Source: Polyangiaceae bacterium
Lineage (GTDB): Bacteria; Myxococcota; Polyangia; Polyangiales; Polyangiaceae
Assembly: GCA_025936205.1 (NCBI GenBank)
Contig: JAICTU010000164.1
Span: 1 to 17,151, forward strand
Direction: 5' to 3'
DNA length: 17,151 nucleotides
Under the pieces are notes generated by a model. It did not search any database. It was not told the DNA's origin and worked only from the letters and a program-made list of their open reading frames with translations. Below, in pieces: positions 5,193 to 13,003 of the stretch; the first letter of the stretch is position 1, and every line of letters starts with the position of its first letter. The position numbers and the translations under genes were made by a program.

Positions 5193-6845
5193 TCAGAGTT
5201 CGTGCGGCATCAGATCGCGCGGCGAGCGGAAGTGCTGCAGAGGGGAATAGTGACGCAAGCTCGAGACACTCCGCATGTACACATCGGCATACGTCGTCAC
5301 CTGGACGCCAAAGCTGCTCTGTTCACCGGCTTCCTTCAGTAGCGAGCCCCAGTACGGATGAAAAGCCGCATCCACTGCTTTGGCCACGCTCTGGTATTCA
5401 CGCTCGATGGCGCGGAGCTCTTCCCGGATGCTGGCGATTGCGCGTTTGATGCGCGCCCGCTCCAGCGATAGCGCGGCATCGCACGAACTCTTCGGGAAGC
5501 TGCGGAAGCGCGACTGGTAAAAGCGCAGGTCATCCTCGAGGCGCCCGCGCGAGGCGTCCAGCTCGCGCAGGCGCGCGAAGCGCGCGGCACAGCTGGTGTG
5601 GGCCGAGAGCTCCGCGCCCAGCTCCTGGATGATCATGGCCGTGCGCCAGGTGGACTCTTTCTTGGAGCGCAGGATGTCGCCGTAGATGTGGTCGCCGACG
5701 TAGCAGACGCGCGCGCCGCGGATCCCGAGCAGGCGCTCGAACTCCGTCAAGCTGCCCCCCTCATAGATGCGTCCGCGTTCGATTCGTCCACCCGGATCCT
5801 TCAGCACATCGCGGTCGCGCTCCATGAGCGGGCGCCCTTCGCGGAACCACGCCGGTTTTTGCGCGGCGACGATCACGGCGTCGAAGTAGTGACGCCAGGT
5901 CGGGTACTCCTTGCGCCGTGAATCGAGCAGATACGTCATCAGCGTATCGGTGTACGACCAGGGCGAGTTCGTGAGCAGGAACAGCTTCTTGCCTGCGGAG
6001 CGGAACTTGTGCAGCGTGGCTTCCAGATACTCGTCGCGCTGCACGTAACGCGGCAGGTCCCGCGTCACGTTGGCGTAGAAGTCGCCGTCCCGGTGTGCCT
6101 CGTCGATCGATTTGCGCACGTCGTCGAACAGGGTGCCGTAGTCGATGCGCGTATCGTGGCGCTCGAGCGCATCCACGATCGCGGCGTAGCTCGTGACCTC
6201 GGAGAGCGAGAAGAGCGTATCGATCCAGTGATAGCGCGGCGTGTGCGGCCGCACCTTGGTCTCCGCATAGAGCTCGTGAAGCTGTTGCGCGTCGAGCGGC
6301 TGCAGACCGTGGTAGCCCTTGTAGACGCCCTTGAAGCGGTCCATCTTGAGCACATTGCCGAAGCGCTTGTCCACGAGCAGACCGCGGATCGGGAAGCGCG
6401 TGTCGTAGCGCAGCTGGCGCAGGTAGCGCGGGTAGCCGCGATCGACCATGCGGTCGACGGTGAGCTGCACGCTGAGCTCGTCGAGCGCTTGCTGATGATA
6501 GATGGCGAGCGTGTAGTCCATGTCGAACCCGAGCCACTCGATGTTGAGCAGGTTCAGGTCCCGGTTCACGAACACGCGATCATTGGGATCGATGCGCACC
6601 TTCACCGGCGGCGGCCCGCCGGCGATGTTGGCCAGCGGCAGCAACAGTTGCTCCGGCCCGTCGCGGGGCGGCGCTGGAGCAGCGGCTACCGTCGCGCTCG
6701 CTGGTGTCGCCACACTGGGAGCGGGCCCGCTCTCGGTGGACTGGTTCGGGGCAGCGGGCTCATGCGTTGCGACGGCCAGGGACGAATCGGCGCGCCGGGG
6801 CGCCACGGGATCGGTCACGTGGCTTAGCGTAGCATGCGGGGCCAC
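5193..6845 (-). CDS. HAD-superfamily cytosolic 5'-nucleotidase (NT5C2/IMP-GMP type)
   Basis: About 550 residues. All HAD motifs are visible: motif I DMDYT with D108 and D110 (nucleophile and acid/base), motif II LLTNSPW with T292, a Lys-bearing RSKKESTWRTA segment (~393-403), and motif IV GDHIYGDIL with D385 and D390. FGNVLKMDRFKGVYKGYHG and GLLVDKR are further hallmarks of the purine 5'-nucleotidase family, which dephosphorylates IMP and GMP to nucleosides in the cytoplasm. The first ~65 residues are an Ala/Pro/Ser-rich low-complexity extension. The start is a GTG at 6845; another GTG ten codons later (6818) is equally possible, and no clear ribosome site decides. Residues ~440-490 are a helical Arg/Glu-rich segment. 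Substrate preference is inferred from the family. Confidence 0.9.
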   Translation of the reverse strand: MAPHATLSHVTDPVAPRRADSSLAVATHEPAAPNQSTESGPAPSVATPASATVAAAPAPPRDGPEQLLLPLANIAGGPPPVKVRIDPNDRVFVNRDLNLLNIEWLGFDMDYTLAIYHQQALDELSVQLTVDRMVDRGYPRYLRQLRYDTRFPIRGLLVDKRFGNVLKMDRFKGVYKGYHGLQPLDAQQLHELYAETKVRPHTPRYHWIDTLFSLSEVTSYAAIVDALERHDTRIDYGTLFDDVRKSIDEAHRDGDFYANVTRDLPRYVQRDEYLEATLHKFRSAGKKLFLLTNSPWSYTDTLMTYLLDSRRKEYPTWRHYFDAVIVAAQKPAWFREGRPLMERDRDVLKDPGGRIERGRIYEGGSLTEFERLLGIRGARVCYVGDHIYGDILRSKKESTWRTAMIIQELGAELSAHTSCAARFARLRELDASRGRLEDDLRFYQSRFRSFPKSSCDAALSLERARIKRAIASIREELRAIEREYQSVAKAVDAAFHPYWGSLLKEAGEQSSFGVQVTTYADVYMRSVSSLRHYSPLQHFRSPRDLMPHEL

Positions 6846-6892
6846 CCGAGACGGAGCTTGCCGACGGCCCGGTTTGGAGGGAGGCTTCAGAG

Positions 6893-7624
6893 GTGAGCTC
6901 CGCTTCGATCGCCGTGCTCGTCACCGGCGACCCCATCCCGCAAACCCGGGCGACTCGGGGAGATTTTCTGGAATTGATCCGCGGGACAACGCCCGCGCAT
7001 GCGGCGCTGCCGTGGCAGGCTCACGACGCGCGTGTGCTCGATGTCCTACCGGACCTTACGGATGCGCTGGCTGTGATCGTGACGGGGTCGCCGCTCAGCG
7101 TCACCGAGCGGGCACCCTGGATGGAGCGCGCCGCGGCCCGATTGCGGGACCTGGTGCGGGCCGAGGTGCCCGTGCTGGGCATCTGCTTCGGCCATCAGCT
7201 GCTCGGGCACGCGCTCGGCGGGCGGGTGGAGCGCAATCCGCGCGGGCGCGAGATGGGCAGCGTCGAGTTCACGGCGCTGGATGACGATCCGGTGGTCGGC
7301 GGACCCGGCTCCTGGCTCGTCAATTCGACCCACGTCGATGCCGTCGTCGAGCTACCGCCCGGGGCGCGCGTCGTCGGCTCGACCGCGCTCGATCCGTACT
7401 CGGCCTTGCGCTTCGGTCCATTCGCGTGGGGCGTACAGTTTCACCCGGAGCTGGACGCGGAAGTGATGCGCCAGTACATCGAGGCGCGGCGACCGGCGCT
7501 GATCCAGGAAAGCTTCGACGTCGAGAGCGCCGAGCGCAGCGTGCGCGAGGCTCCGGCCGGTGCGGCCGTGATCGAGCGCTTTCTGCGCGTGGCCGCGGAA
7601 AGCGGTCTGCGGCGAGCGAGCTAG
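6893..7624 (+). CDS. Class I glutamine amidotransferase (GMP synthase-like)
   Basis: 243 residues, a stand-alone GATase-1 domain. The catalytic triad is visible: Cys98 in the nucleophile elbow VLGICFGHQLL, and His184 and Glu186 in GVQFHPEL. VIVTGSPLSV (62-71) is the expected oxyanion-side loop. Such proteins hydrolyse glutamine and pass ammonia to a partner synthetase, or act as gamma-glutamyl hydrolases; no synthetase domain is attached. The start is GTG at 6893, with GGAGGGAGG at 6876-6884 as a strong ribosome site. The C-terminal ~45 residues (RRPALIQESFDVESAERSVR...) are a helical tail as in the YgdG/GuaA-like single-domain group. It is divergent from the 5'-nucleotidase with 47 bases between starts. 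Both may touch purine metabolism, but that is inference. Confidence 0.92.
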   Translation: MSSASIAVLVTGDPIPQTRATRGDFLELIRGTTPAHAALPWQAHDARVLDVLPDLTDALAVIVTGSPLSVTERAPWMERAAARLRDLVRAEVPVLGICFGHQLLGHALGGRVERNPRGREMGSVEFTALDDDPVVGGPGSWLVNSTHVDAVVELPPGARVVGSTALDPYSALRFGPFAWGVQFHPELDAEVMRQYIEARRPALIQESFDVESAERSVREAPAGAAVIERFLRVAAESGLRRAS

Positions 7625-7697
7625 CCGTCCCGTCGGGGGGGGTTCTCCTCCGAAGGGGCTCGGGGCTAGATTCTGCCGCGGCAGCGCTTTACAAACG

Positions 7698-7711
7698 GGT
7701 GCGGCCGCACC
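7698..7711. promoter_or_regulatory. 14-bp perfect palindrome upstream of ychF
   Basis: GGTGCGGCCGCACC is a perfect 14-bp inverted repeat 25 bases before the ychF ATG. Weak promoter-like boxes flank it (TTTACA at 7688-7693, CATTCT 17 bases on), which would put the palindrome in the spacer. Operator-like position; function inferred only. Confidence 0.4.
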
Positions 7712-7736
7712 ATTCTGCGCGGCCCGGTCGAATTCT

Positions 7737-8840
7737 ATGGGATTTTCGTGTGGCATCGTAGGGTTGCCCAACGTCGGCAAGAGCACCCTGTTCAACTCCT
7801 TGTCGAACGCCAAGGCGGAGGCAGCCAACTTTCCGTTTTGCACGGTGGAGCCGAACGTCGGGATCGTACCGGTCCCCGACGAGCGGCTCGATCAGCTCGC
7901 GCAGCTGTACCAGACGCGCAGCAAAGTGCCGGCGTCGCTGCGCTTCGTGGACATTGCCGGCCTGGTTCGCGGCGCTTCGAAAGGGGAGGGGCTCGGCAAC
8001 CAGTTCCTGGCGAACATTCGCGAGACGGACGCAATTGCGCACGTGGTGCGTTGCTTCGTGGATGACAACGTGACGCACGTGGACGGGCGCGTCGATCCCG
8101 TCGCGGACGTCCAGACCATCCTGACCGAGTTGATCCTGCGCGATCTCGACTCGGTCACCAAACGGCTCGACAAGGCGCGCAAGATGGCCAAGAGCGGCAG
8201 TCCCGTCGAACGGGCCGCCGCGGCCCTGTGCGAGCGTCTGGAGAAGCACCTCGACAGCGGTGCGCTCGCCTCTTCTTTCAGCGTTGAAGGTCAGGTCGAA
8301 GCGGACATCCTGAAAGAGCTGCAGCTGCTGACCAGCAAGCGCATGTTCTACGTCGCCAACGTCGACGAGGGGTCGCTCGCTGCGCTCGACGAGAACCCGC
8401 ATCTGGCGGCCCTGAAAGCACACGCCGCCAAGGAGGGCTCACTCGTCGTGCCGATCTGCGCGCGGCTCGAGGCGCAGATCGCCGAGCTCGATCCGGCGGA
8501 TCGCCCGGAGTTTCTGGCCGGGGCGGGGCTGACCGAGGCAGGGCTGAATCAGGTCATCCGTACCGGTTACCAGTTGCTCGGGCTGATCACATACCTCACG
8601 GCGGGCGAGAAGGAATGTCGCGCCTGGACGATCCCCAAGGGCTGGCTGGCACCGCAGGCGGCGGGCGTGATCCATACCGATTTCGAGCGCGGCTTCATCA
8701 AGGCCGAGGTCATCGACTGGCGCGACTTGTTGCACTACGGCAGCGAGGCCAAGTGTCGCGAGGCAGGCAAGGCGCGCATCGAGGGCAAGGCGTATGTGGT
8801 GCAGGACGGCGACGTCATGCACTTCCGCTTCAACACCTGA
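7737..8840 (+). CDS. ychF: Redox-regulated ATPase YchF/OLA1
   Basis: 367 residues, the usual YchF length. The P-loop is GLPNVGKST (9-17). NFPFCTVEPNVGIVPVPD is the YchF switch region and DIAGLVRGASKGEGLGN (72-88) the G3 region. The G4 motif is altered to NVDE (208-211), the change that makes this Obg-family GTPase relative prefer ATP. A coiled-coil helical insert (~130-200) and a C-terminal TGS domain (~281-366, ending GDVMHFRFN) are present. The family is involved in ribosome/translation-associated stress responses and is negatively linked to oxidative-stress resistance. The ATG at 7737 begins the canonical MGFSCGIVGLPNVGK. It lies 112 bases after the amidotransferase and is probably separately transcribed. 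Confidence 0.98.
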   Translation: MGFSCGIVGLPNVGKSTLFNSLSNAKAEAANFPFCTVEPNVGIVPVPDERLDQLAQLYQTRSKVPASLRFVDIAGLVRGASKGEGLGNQFLANIRETDAIAHVVRCFVDDNVTHVDGRVDPVADVQTILTELILRDLDSVTKRLDKARKMAKSGSPVERAAAALCERLEKHLDSGALASSFSVEGQVEADILKELQLLTSKRMFYVANVDEGSLAALDENPHLAALKAHAAKEGSLVVPICARLEAQIAELDPADRPEFLAGAGLTEAGLNQVIRTGYQLLGLITYLTAGEKECRAWTIPKGWLAPQAAGVIHTDFERGFIKAEVIDWRDLLHYGSEAKCREAGKARIEGKAYVVQDGDVMHFRFNT

Positions 8841-8864
8841 CGGTCCATCTTCGGAGCGCTTCAA

Positions 8865-8889
8865 CCTCTCGGCCTCGACGGTCGGGAGG
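8865..8889 (+). terminator. Candidate hairpin after ychF
   Basis: CCTCTCGGCC (8865-8874), loop TCGAC, GGTCGGGAGG (8880-8889): a 10-bp stem with two G-U pairs, 24 bases after the ychF stop and between convergent genes. No T-tract follows, so intrinsic termination is only a possibility. Confidence 0.45.
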
Positions 8890-8955
8890 GCTCGAAACCG
8901 CGCGCCGACGTACGACGCTAGCAGATGCCCCCTGTTCGGCTGAGCCGCGGGCGCT

Positions 8956-9873
8956 TCACGAAATTGCTTTGCCCTGTCGCGCGCGCAGCACGAGCGCGTA
9001 GAGCCCCAAGGTGATCACGATCAGAAAGACATCGAGCGGCTTCAAGCGCCGGGGCACTCCGGCCGGGGCATAGCTACCGGCGGACGGACTCGATGCCGGG
9101 GCGGGCTGCTCCGGCGACGGCTGCTCGATGGCGGGCCGCTCGATGGGAGGTGGAGTGGCGTCGAACGCCTCGGTCCTCCCGCGCTGCACCGCGGCGAGGG
9201 GGGCCGGCGTGGGTTCCGGCACCGCAGCAAAGGCCTCGGTTCTGCCGGCGGTCAGCGCATTTCCCTGGGGCGCCGCTGCCGGGGGCACGGCCTGGAACGC
9301 CTCGGTCCGGCCCGCGGCGAGCGGGTTGCCGGCGGGGGCGAGGGCGGGGGCCGCGAAGGCCTCGGTGCGGCCTGCTGCCAGCGGACTTGCCGTGGGGGAT
9401 GGCTCGGAGCTGGCAGCCGGAGGCGGGACGGCGGCAAAAGCCACGGTGCCTCCCAGAGGATTGGGCTCGGACGGCGCTCCGGCGGCATCGGGTACCGGCT
9501 CGACTGCGCTCGGCAAGGGAGGCGTGGGACCACCGTGGAAATGGGGCGGTCGGACCCCGCCGACTTGGGGCGCCACCCCGAGCATGGTGCCCATGCGTCG
9601 CTTGGGAGCGCCGGCTCCAGGCTGCGGTCCCTTGAAGACGGCCTCCGGCGGAACCGGAGAGGCGCCCTCGGGTCCCTCGGCCGGCTCGCGGGCTGCCGCT
9701 GCATCCTGAAGCTTGCGCCGGTGCTCGTCGACCATTCCCTGCACGGACTGCTCGGTATTGAGCATCATGGTCCCGCGAAATTTGGCGCCGGCAGGCCCGC
9801 CCAGCTTGAAGCCGCACTTTGTGCACGTGGTTGCGGTGTCGTCGTTCTTGGTGCCGCAGTTCGGACAAAACAC
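8956..9873 (-). CDS. Zinc-ribbon, GRTEAF-repeat, membrane-anchored protein of unknown function
   Basis: 305 residues. Residues 1-25 are a zinc ribbon (CPNCG at 3-7, CTKCG at 17-21). Short Thr-containing motifs follow: RGTMMLN (33-39) and RRMGTMLGVAPQ (92-103). Residues ~110-270 are a disordered Pro/Ala/Glu-rich linker carrying four perfect GRTEAF repeats at 168-173, 188-193, 210-215 and 232-237, and a degenerate copy GGTVAF at 141-146. The C-terminus has one hydrophobic segment (~279-297, PLDVFLIVITLGLYALVLR) followed by RARQGK, suggesting a tail anchor. I do not recognise a named family. A cytoplasmic, C-terminally anchored scaffold is inferred; the repeated Thr-Glu-Ala-Phe boxes look like docking or phosphorylation sites. 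It lies alone, convergent with ychF and divergent from nuoE. Confidence 0.8.
   Translation of the reverse strand: MFCPNCGTKNDDTATTCTKCGFKLGGPAGAKFRGTMMLNTEQSVQGMVDEHRRKLQDAAAAREPAEGPEGASPVPPEAVFKGPQPGAGAPKRRMGTMLGVAPQVGGVRPPHFHGGPTPPLPSAVEPVPDAAGAPSEPNPLGGTVAFAAVPPPAASSEPSPTASPLAAGRTEAFAAPALAPAGNPLAAGRTEAFQAVPPAAAPQGNALTAGRTEAFAAVPEPTPAPLAAVQRGRTEAFDATPPPIERPAIEQPSPEQPAPASSPSAGSYAPAGVPRRLKPLDVFLIVITLGLYALVLRARQGKAIS
9163..9453 (-). repeat. Coding repeat block: five GRTEAF-type units
   Basis: Four identical GRTEAF hexapeptides spaced 20, 22 and 22 residues apart, preceded 27 residues earlier by the degenerate GGTVAF. Each is followed by a short A/V/P-rich spacer, and three are preceded by LAA or LTA. 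The DNA echo is the recurring GCCTCGGT..G on the plus strand. Confidence 0.75.
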
Positions 9874-10045
9874 GAGCCCTACCTCCGATTGGGATCCTAG
9901 CCTGTTCGGACTCCCTTACCAAAAGGCTTTACCAGAACCGGCCAGGGCAGGGGCTCGAGCCCAGCGCGACCAGCCCAGACGGTGGCGCCGGTGTGGGACT
10001 GGCGGATGTCCAGGAGAAGTCGTGCGTTGGGGCGAGCGCCTGCCC

Positions 10046-10075
10046 TTGACACCCCGCTTTCGAGGTCACTACGGT
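10046..10075 (+). promoter_or_regulatory. Candidate nuo operon promoter
   Basis: TTGACA (10046-10051) is a consensus -35. TACGGT (10070-10075), 18 bases downstream, is a partial -10. Predicted start ~10082, about 33 bases before the nuoE ATG. The rest of the 241-base gap to the divergent zinc-ribbon gene shows no other clear signal. Confidence 0.5.
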
Positions 10076-10114
10076 GCGCTCGCTCGCGACCCCCCCCAAC
10101 ACAGAAAATAGAGC

Positions 10115-10597
10115 ATGGCTTTTGTCTTGAGTGAGGAGCGTGAGCGCGAGCTGACCGAGATCCTTTCGCGGTACCCGAACAAGATGGCGGCGTGCATCCC
10201 CGTGCTGCACCTGTGCCAGAACGCGAACGGCAACTGGTTGTCGCCGGACGCGATCCAGTTCGTTGCCGACCGGCTCGAGCTCAGCTCCGCCCACGTGAAG
10301 GGTGTGGTCACATTTTACTCGTTGTTCAACGAGCACCCTCCGGGAAAGCACCAGATCTGGGTGTGCCGCACGCTGTCCTGCGCGCTGCGCGGCAGCGACG
10401 CGATCCTGGATCATTGCCAGAAACGGCTCGGCGTGGGGGTGGGCCAGACCACGGCCGACGGTCGGTTCACCTTGCGGACCGCTGAATGCCTCGCGTCTTG
10501 CGGCACGGCGCCGATGATGCAGGTGGACAAGACCTATTACGAGCAGCTCACACCAGAAAAGGTCGACCGCATTCTGGCAGCGCTCTCCAAAGACTGA
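10115..10597 (+). CDS. nuoE: NADH-quinone oxidoreductase subunit E
   Basis: 160 residues, thioredoxin-like 2Fe-2S subunit of the complex I NADH-oxidising module. The cluster N1a ligands are visible as C84-x4-C89 (VCRTLSC) and C125-x3-C129 (ECLASC), in the family spacing. Other family landmarks are RYPNKMAACIPVLHLCQ and HVKGVVTFYSLF. It pairs with NuoF, forms the peripheral-arm tip on the cytoplasmic side, and accepts electrons from FMN. The ATG at 10115 has only a weak ribosome site (GAG). It is the first gene of the visible nuo operon, with nuoF 39 bases downstream and a sigma-70-like promoter upstream. Confidence 0.96.
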   Translation: MAFVLSEERERELTEILSRYPNKMAACIPVLHLCQNANGNWLSPDAIQFVADRLELSSAHVKGVVTFYSLFNEHPPGKHQIWVCRTLSCALRGSDAILDHCQKRLGVGVGQTTADGRFTLRTAECLASCGTAPMMQVDKTYYEQLTPEKVDRILAALSKD

Positions 10598-10636
10598 GTC
10601 CCTCTGAGTCCCGCCAGGAGGGAGAGGCCTTCGACC

Positions 10637-11986
10637 ATGCTCAAGCGCACAGACTACCTGACCAAGAACTACGGCAAGCCAGACGGCTTTACCCTGCCGG
10701 TGTACGAGTCATCCGGCGGGTACCGCGCGGTGCGGCGCGTGCTCACGTTGCCGCGTGAAGCGGTGATCGAGGAAGCCAAGAAGGCGCACGTGCGCGGCCG
10801 CGGCGGCGCGGGCTTCGACTGCGGCACGAAGTGGAGCTTCATGCCGAAGCCGGGGGCCGGCAAGCCCCACTATCTGGTGATCAACGCCGACGAAGGCGAG
10901 CCGGGTACGTTCAAGGACCGCACGATCATGGAGCAGAACCCGCACGCCGTGCTGGAGGGCTGCATGATCGGCATGTACGCGATCGGCGCGAACGCCTGCT
11001 ACATCTTCGTGCGCGACGAGCTGCACCTGGCCAAGCAACGCCTCTGGGACGCCATCCATGACGCCCGGGCCAAGGGTTACCTCGGTGACCTGCCGTTCGG
11101 GAATAACTACCCGCTGCAGATCTATGTGCACACCGGGGCCGGCGCGTACATCTGCGGTGAAGAAACCTCGCTGCTGAACTCGCTCGAAGGCCGTCGCGGC
11201 GAGCCGCGGTTGAAGCCGCCGTTCCCCGCTCAAGCAGGTGCCTTCGGGTGTCCGACGACGGTGAACAACGTCGAGACCGTGGCCATCATGCCCACGGTAT
11301 TCACGCTCGGAGGAGACGCCTTCAGCAAGCTCAGCGAGCTGCACGCCTGGAATGACGGCGGCGTGCGCTTGTTCGGCGTGTCCGGGCACGTGAAGCGCCC
11401 CGGTATCTACGAATGCGCCGTCGGCCTGACCTTGCGCGAGCTGATCTACGATCTGGGCGGAGGCATCGAAGGCGGGCGTGAGTTGCTCGGCGTGATCCCC
11501 GGCGGGTCCTCGTGCCCGGTGCATTTGCCGAACGAGGTCGTGCACGTGCCGAACAACCCGAAGTTCGAGATGTTCAACGGCAAGAGCATTCTGGACCTGC
11601 CGCTCGGCGTTGATCCGTTCCGGATCGTGGGCAGCATGCTCGGCACGTGCTGCGCCATCGTGCTCAGCGACGCGGCGGATCCGGTGCTGGCGATGCAGAA
11701 CCTGATGCGCTTCTACAAGCACGAGTCCTGCGGTCAGTGCACGCCCTGCCGCGAGGGTTGCGGTTGGCTGGAGCGCATCTTTGACAAGGTGGTCGAAGGC
11801 ACGGCGACGCTCGATGAGCTCGATCAGGTGCACGAGATCGCTTCGAACATCACCGGCAACACGATCTGTGCGTTCGGCGACGGCGCTGCCCAGCCGGCAC
11901 TGGCCTTCGTGCGCAAGTATCGCGAGCAGTTCGAGGACTACATCTTGGGCCAGGGCCGGTCCCAGACGGGGAGGTTGGCGATATGA
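10637..11986 (+). CDS. nuoF: NADH-quinone oxidoreductase subunit F (NADH/FMN-binding)
   Basis: 449 residues, usual NuoF size. It binds NADH and FMN and starts electron flow into complex I. GRGGAGFDCGTKW (54-66) is the FMN/NADH Gly-rich loop. NADEGEPGTFKDR (83-95) contacts the flavin and nucleotide. YICGEETSLLNSLEGRRGEPR (171-191) is the family signature. The 4Fe-4S cluster N3 ligands are C365, C368 and C371 (SCGQCTPCREG) and C411 (NTICAFGD). The start ATG at 10637 is preceded by AGGAGGGAG, a strong ribosome site. Its stop overlaps the nuoJ start by four bases (ATGA). The three genes normally found next, nuoG, nuoH and nuoI, are missing here. Confidence 0.98.
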   Translation: MLKRTDYLTKNYGKPDGFTLPVYESSGGYRAVRRVLTLPREAVIEEAKKAHVRGRGGAGFDCGTKWSFMPKPGAGKPHYLVINADEGEPGTFKDRTIMEQNPHAVLEGCMIGMYAIGANACYIFVRDELHLAKQRLWDAIHDARAKGYLGDLPFGNNYPLQIYVHTGAGAYICGEETSLLNSLEGRRGEPRLKPPFPAQAGAFGCPTTVNNVETVAIMPTVFTLGGDAFSKLSELHAWNDGGVRLFGVSGHVKRPGIYECAVGLTLRELIYDLGGGIEGGRELLGVIPGGSSCPVHLPNEVVHVPNNPKFEMFNGKSILDLPLGVDPFRIVGSMLGTCCAIVLSDAADPVLAMQNLMRFYKHESCGQCTPCREGCGWLERIFDKVVEGTATLDELDQVHEIASNITGNTICAFGDGAAQPALAFVRKYREQFEDYILGQGRSQTGRLAI

Positions 11987-12594
11987 GCGCAGGTAACCTG
12001 CTGTTCGCGGTCTGTTCGATCGCCTGCCTGGCAGGCGCGTTGATCACCGTCTCCGCACAGAACCCGATCCGTGGCGCGATGGGTCTGCTCACGACCATCT
12101 TCGGGATCGCTGGCCTGTTCTTGAAGCTGCGCGCCGAGTTTCTCACGGCGATTCAGCTGATCGTGTACGCGGGCGCGGTGGTGGTGCTGTTCGTGTTCGT
12201 GCTGATGTTGCTCGGGCCCGACGCGCGGGCGCCGGCGCGCACGGGCCGCTCGGGCGCGAGCCGCGCGCTGGGTGGGGTGCTGTTCCTCATCACCAGCTTG
12301 CTCGGCATCGTCTCTCTCTCCGGCCAGAGTGGCGAACACGGGCTCGGCGCGCCCGCGCCGGACCACGGCAGCGTCGAGGCCGTGGGCCGCGCGCTGTTCG
12401 GGCCTGCGATGTTCGTCTTCGAGTTGGTCACGGCGCTGCTGATCGTCGCGGTCGTCGGCGCGATCGCCGTGGCTCGCGGGCGCCAGGGCAGCGTGAAGAA
12501 GAAGCCGGCAATCAGGTCCCCGCGCGAGCTGTTTGCCGGCCCGCCACGGCCCCGCACCGTTCCGCGGCGGCTGGGCACAGAGGGAGCCGAATGA
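11983..12594 (+). CDS. nuoJ: NADH-quinone oxidoreductase subunit J
   Basis: 203 residues, an integral membrane subunit of the complex I proton-pumping arm. It has about five hydrophobic segments. AQNPIRGAMGLLTTIFGIAGLFLKL followed by AEFLTAIQLIVYAGAVVVLFVFVLMLL is the NuoJ/ND6 signature, including the Tyr-Ala-Gly pi-bulge helix (TM3) that rotates during coupling. A Gly/His/Pro-rich loop (~115-130) and a basic cytoplasmic tail (KKKPAIRSPRELF...) complete it. Start and stop both overlap neighbours by ATGA, so nuoF-nuoJ-nuoK are translationally coupled. Confidence 0.96.
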   Translation: MSAGNLLFAVCSIACLAGALITVSAQNPIRGAMGLLTTIFGIAGLFLKLRAEFLTAIQLIVYAGAVVVLFVFVLMLLGPDARAPARTGRSGASRALGGVLFLITSLLGIVSLSGQSGEHGLGAPAPDHGSVEAVGRALFGPAMFVFELVTALLIVAVVGAIAVARGRQGSVKKKPAIRSPRELFAGPPRPRTVPRRLGTEGAE

Positions 12595-12908
12595 ACGCCC
12601 TGGGTGACACTGTCGAGAGCTACGTCCTGTTGGCGTCGCTGATCTTCACGATCGGTGGCGTGGGTTTTCTGGTGCGCCGCAACGTGCTGGTGCAATTGAT
12701 GAGCATCGAGCTGATGCTCAACTCGGTGAACCTGTTGCTGGTTGCGTTCAACCGCGTCCACGCCGATGCGATGACGGGCAACATGTTCGCGTTCTTCATC
12801 ATCGCGGTGGCAGCTGCCGAGGTCGCGGTCGGTCTGGCCATCGTGCTGTCGTATTATCGCCTCAAGTCCACGGTTTACACCGACGAGGCGGATCTGCTGC
12901 GGCACTGA
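12591..12908 (+). CDS. nuoK: NADH-quinone oxidoreductase subunit K
   Basis: 105 residues with three membrane helices: LLASLIFTIGGVGFLV, LVQLMSIELMLNSVNLLLVAF and MFAFFIIAVAAAEVAVGLAIVLSYY. The two essential membrane glutamates of the NuoK/ND4L proton path are present as E40 (SIELMLNS) and E77 (AAAEVAVG). It is a MrpC-like subunit between NuoJ and the antiporter-like subunits. It starts in a four-base ATGA overlap with nuoJ. A 95-base gap containing a 14-bp tandem repeat follows before nuoL. Confidence 0.97.
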   Translation: MNALGDTVESYVLLASLIFTIGGVGFLVRRNVLVQLMSIELMLNSVNLLLVAFNRVHADAMTGNMFAFFIIAVAAAEVAVGLAIVLSYYRLKSTVYTDEADLLRH

Positions 12909-12956
12909 GCCGGGAGCGGTGACCTTCCGTGGCAACTCTCCCGAGCTGATGCTTCC

Positions 12957-12984
12957 GAGCAAGGTCACCTGAGCAAGGTCTCCT
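12957..12984. repeat. 14-bp tandem repeat in nuoK-nuoL gap
   Basis: GAGCAAGGTCACCT and GAGCAAGGTCTCCT are adjacent copies (12957-12970, 12971-12984) differing at one base; a partial third, GCAAGGTAC, follows. They occupy the region where a nuoL ribosome site would be expected; AAGGT at 12987-12991 is the only candidate and is weak and distant. Confidence 0.75.
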
Positions 12985-13003
12985 GCAAGGTACGGACCTC
13001 TAT

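Noticed and set aside
9874..10114. tRNA or small RNA gene in the divergent gap before nuoE
   Set aside because: GCTCGAGCCC looks slightly like a tRNA T-arm, but no acceptor or anticodon arms can be folded around it and no terminator follows.
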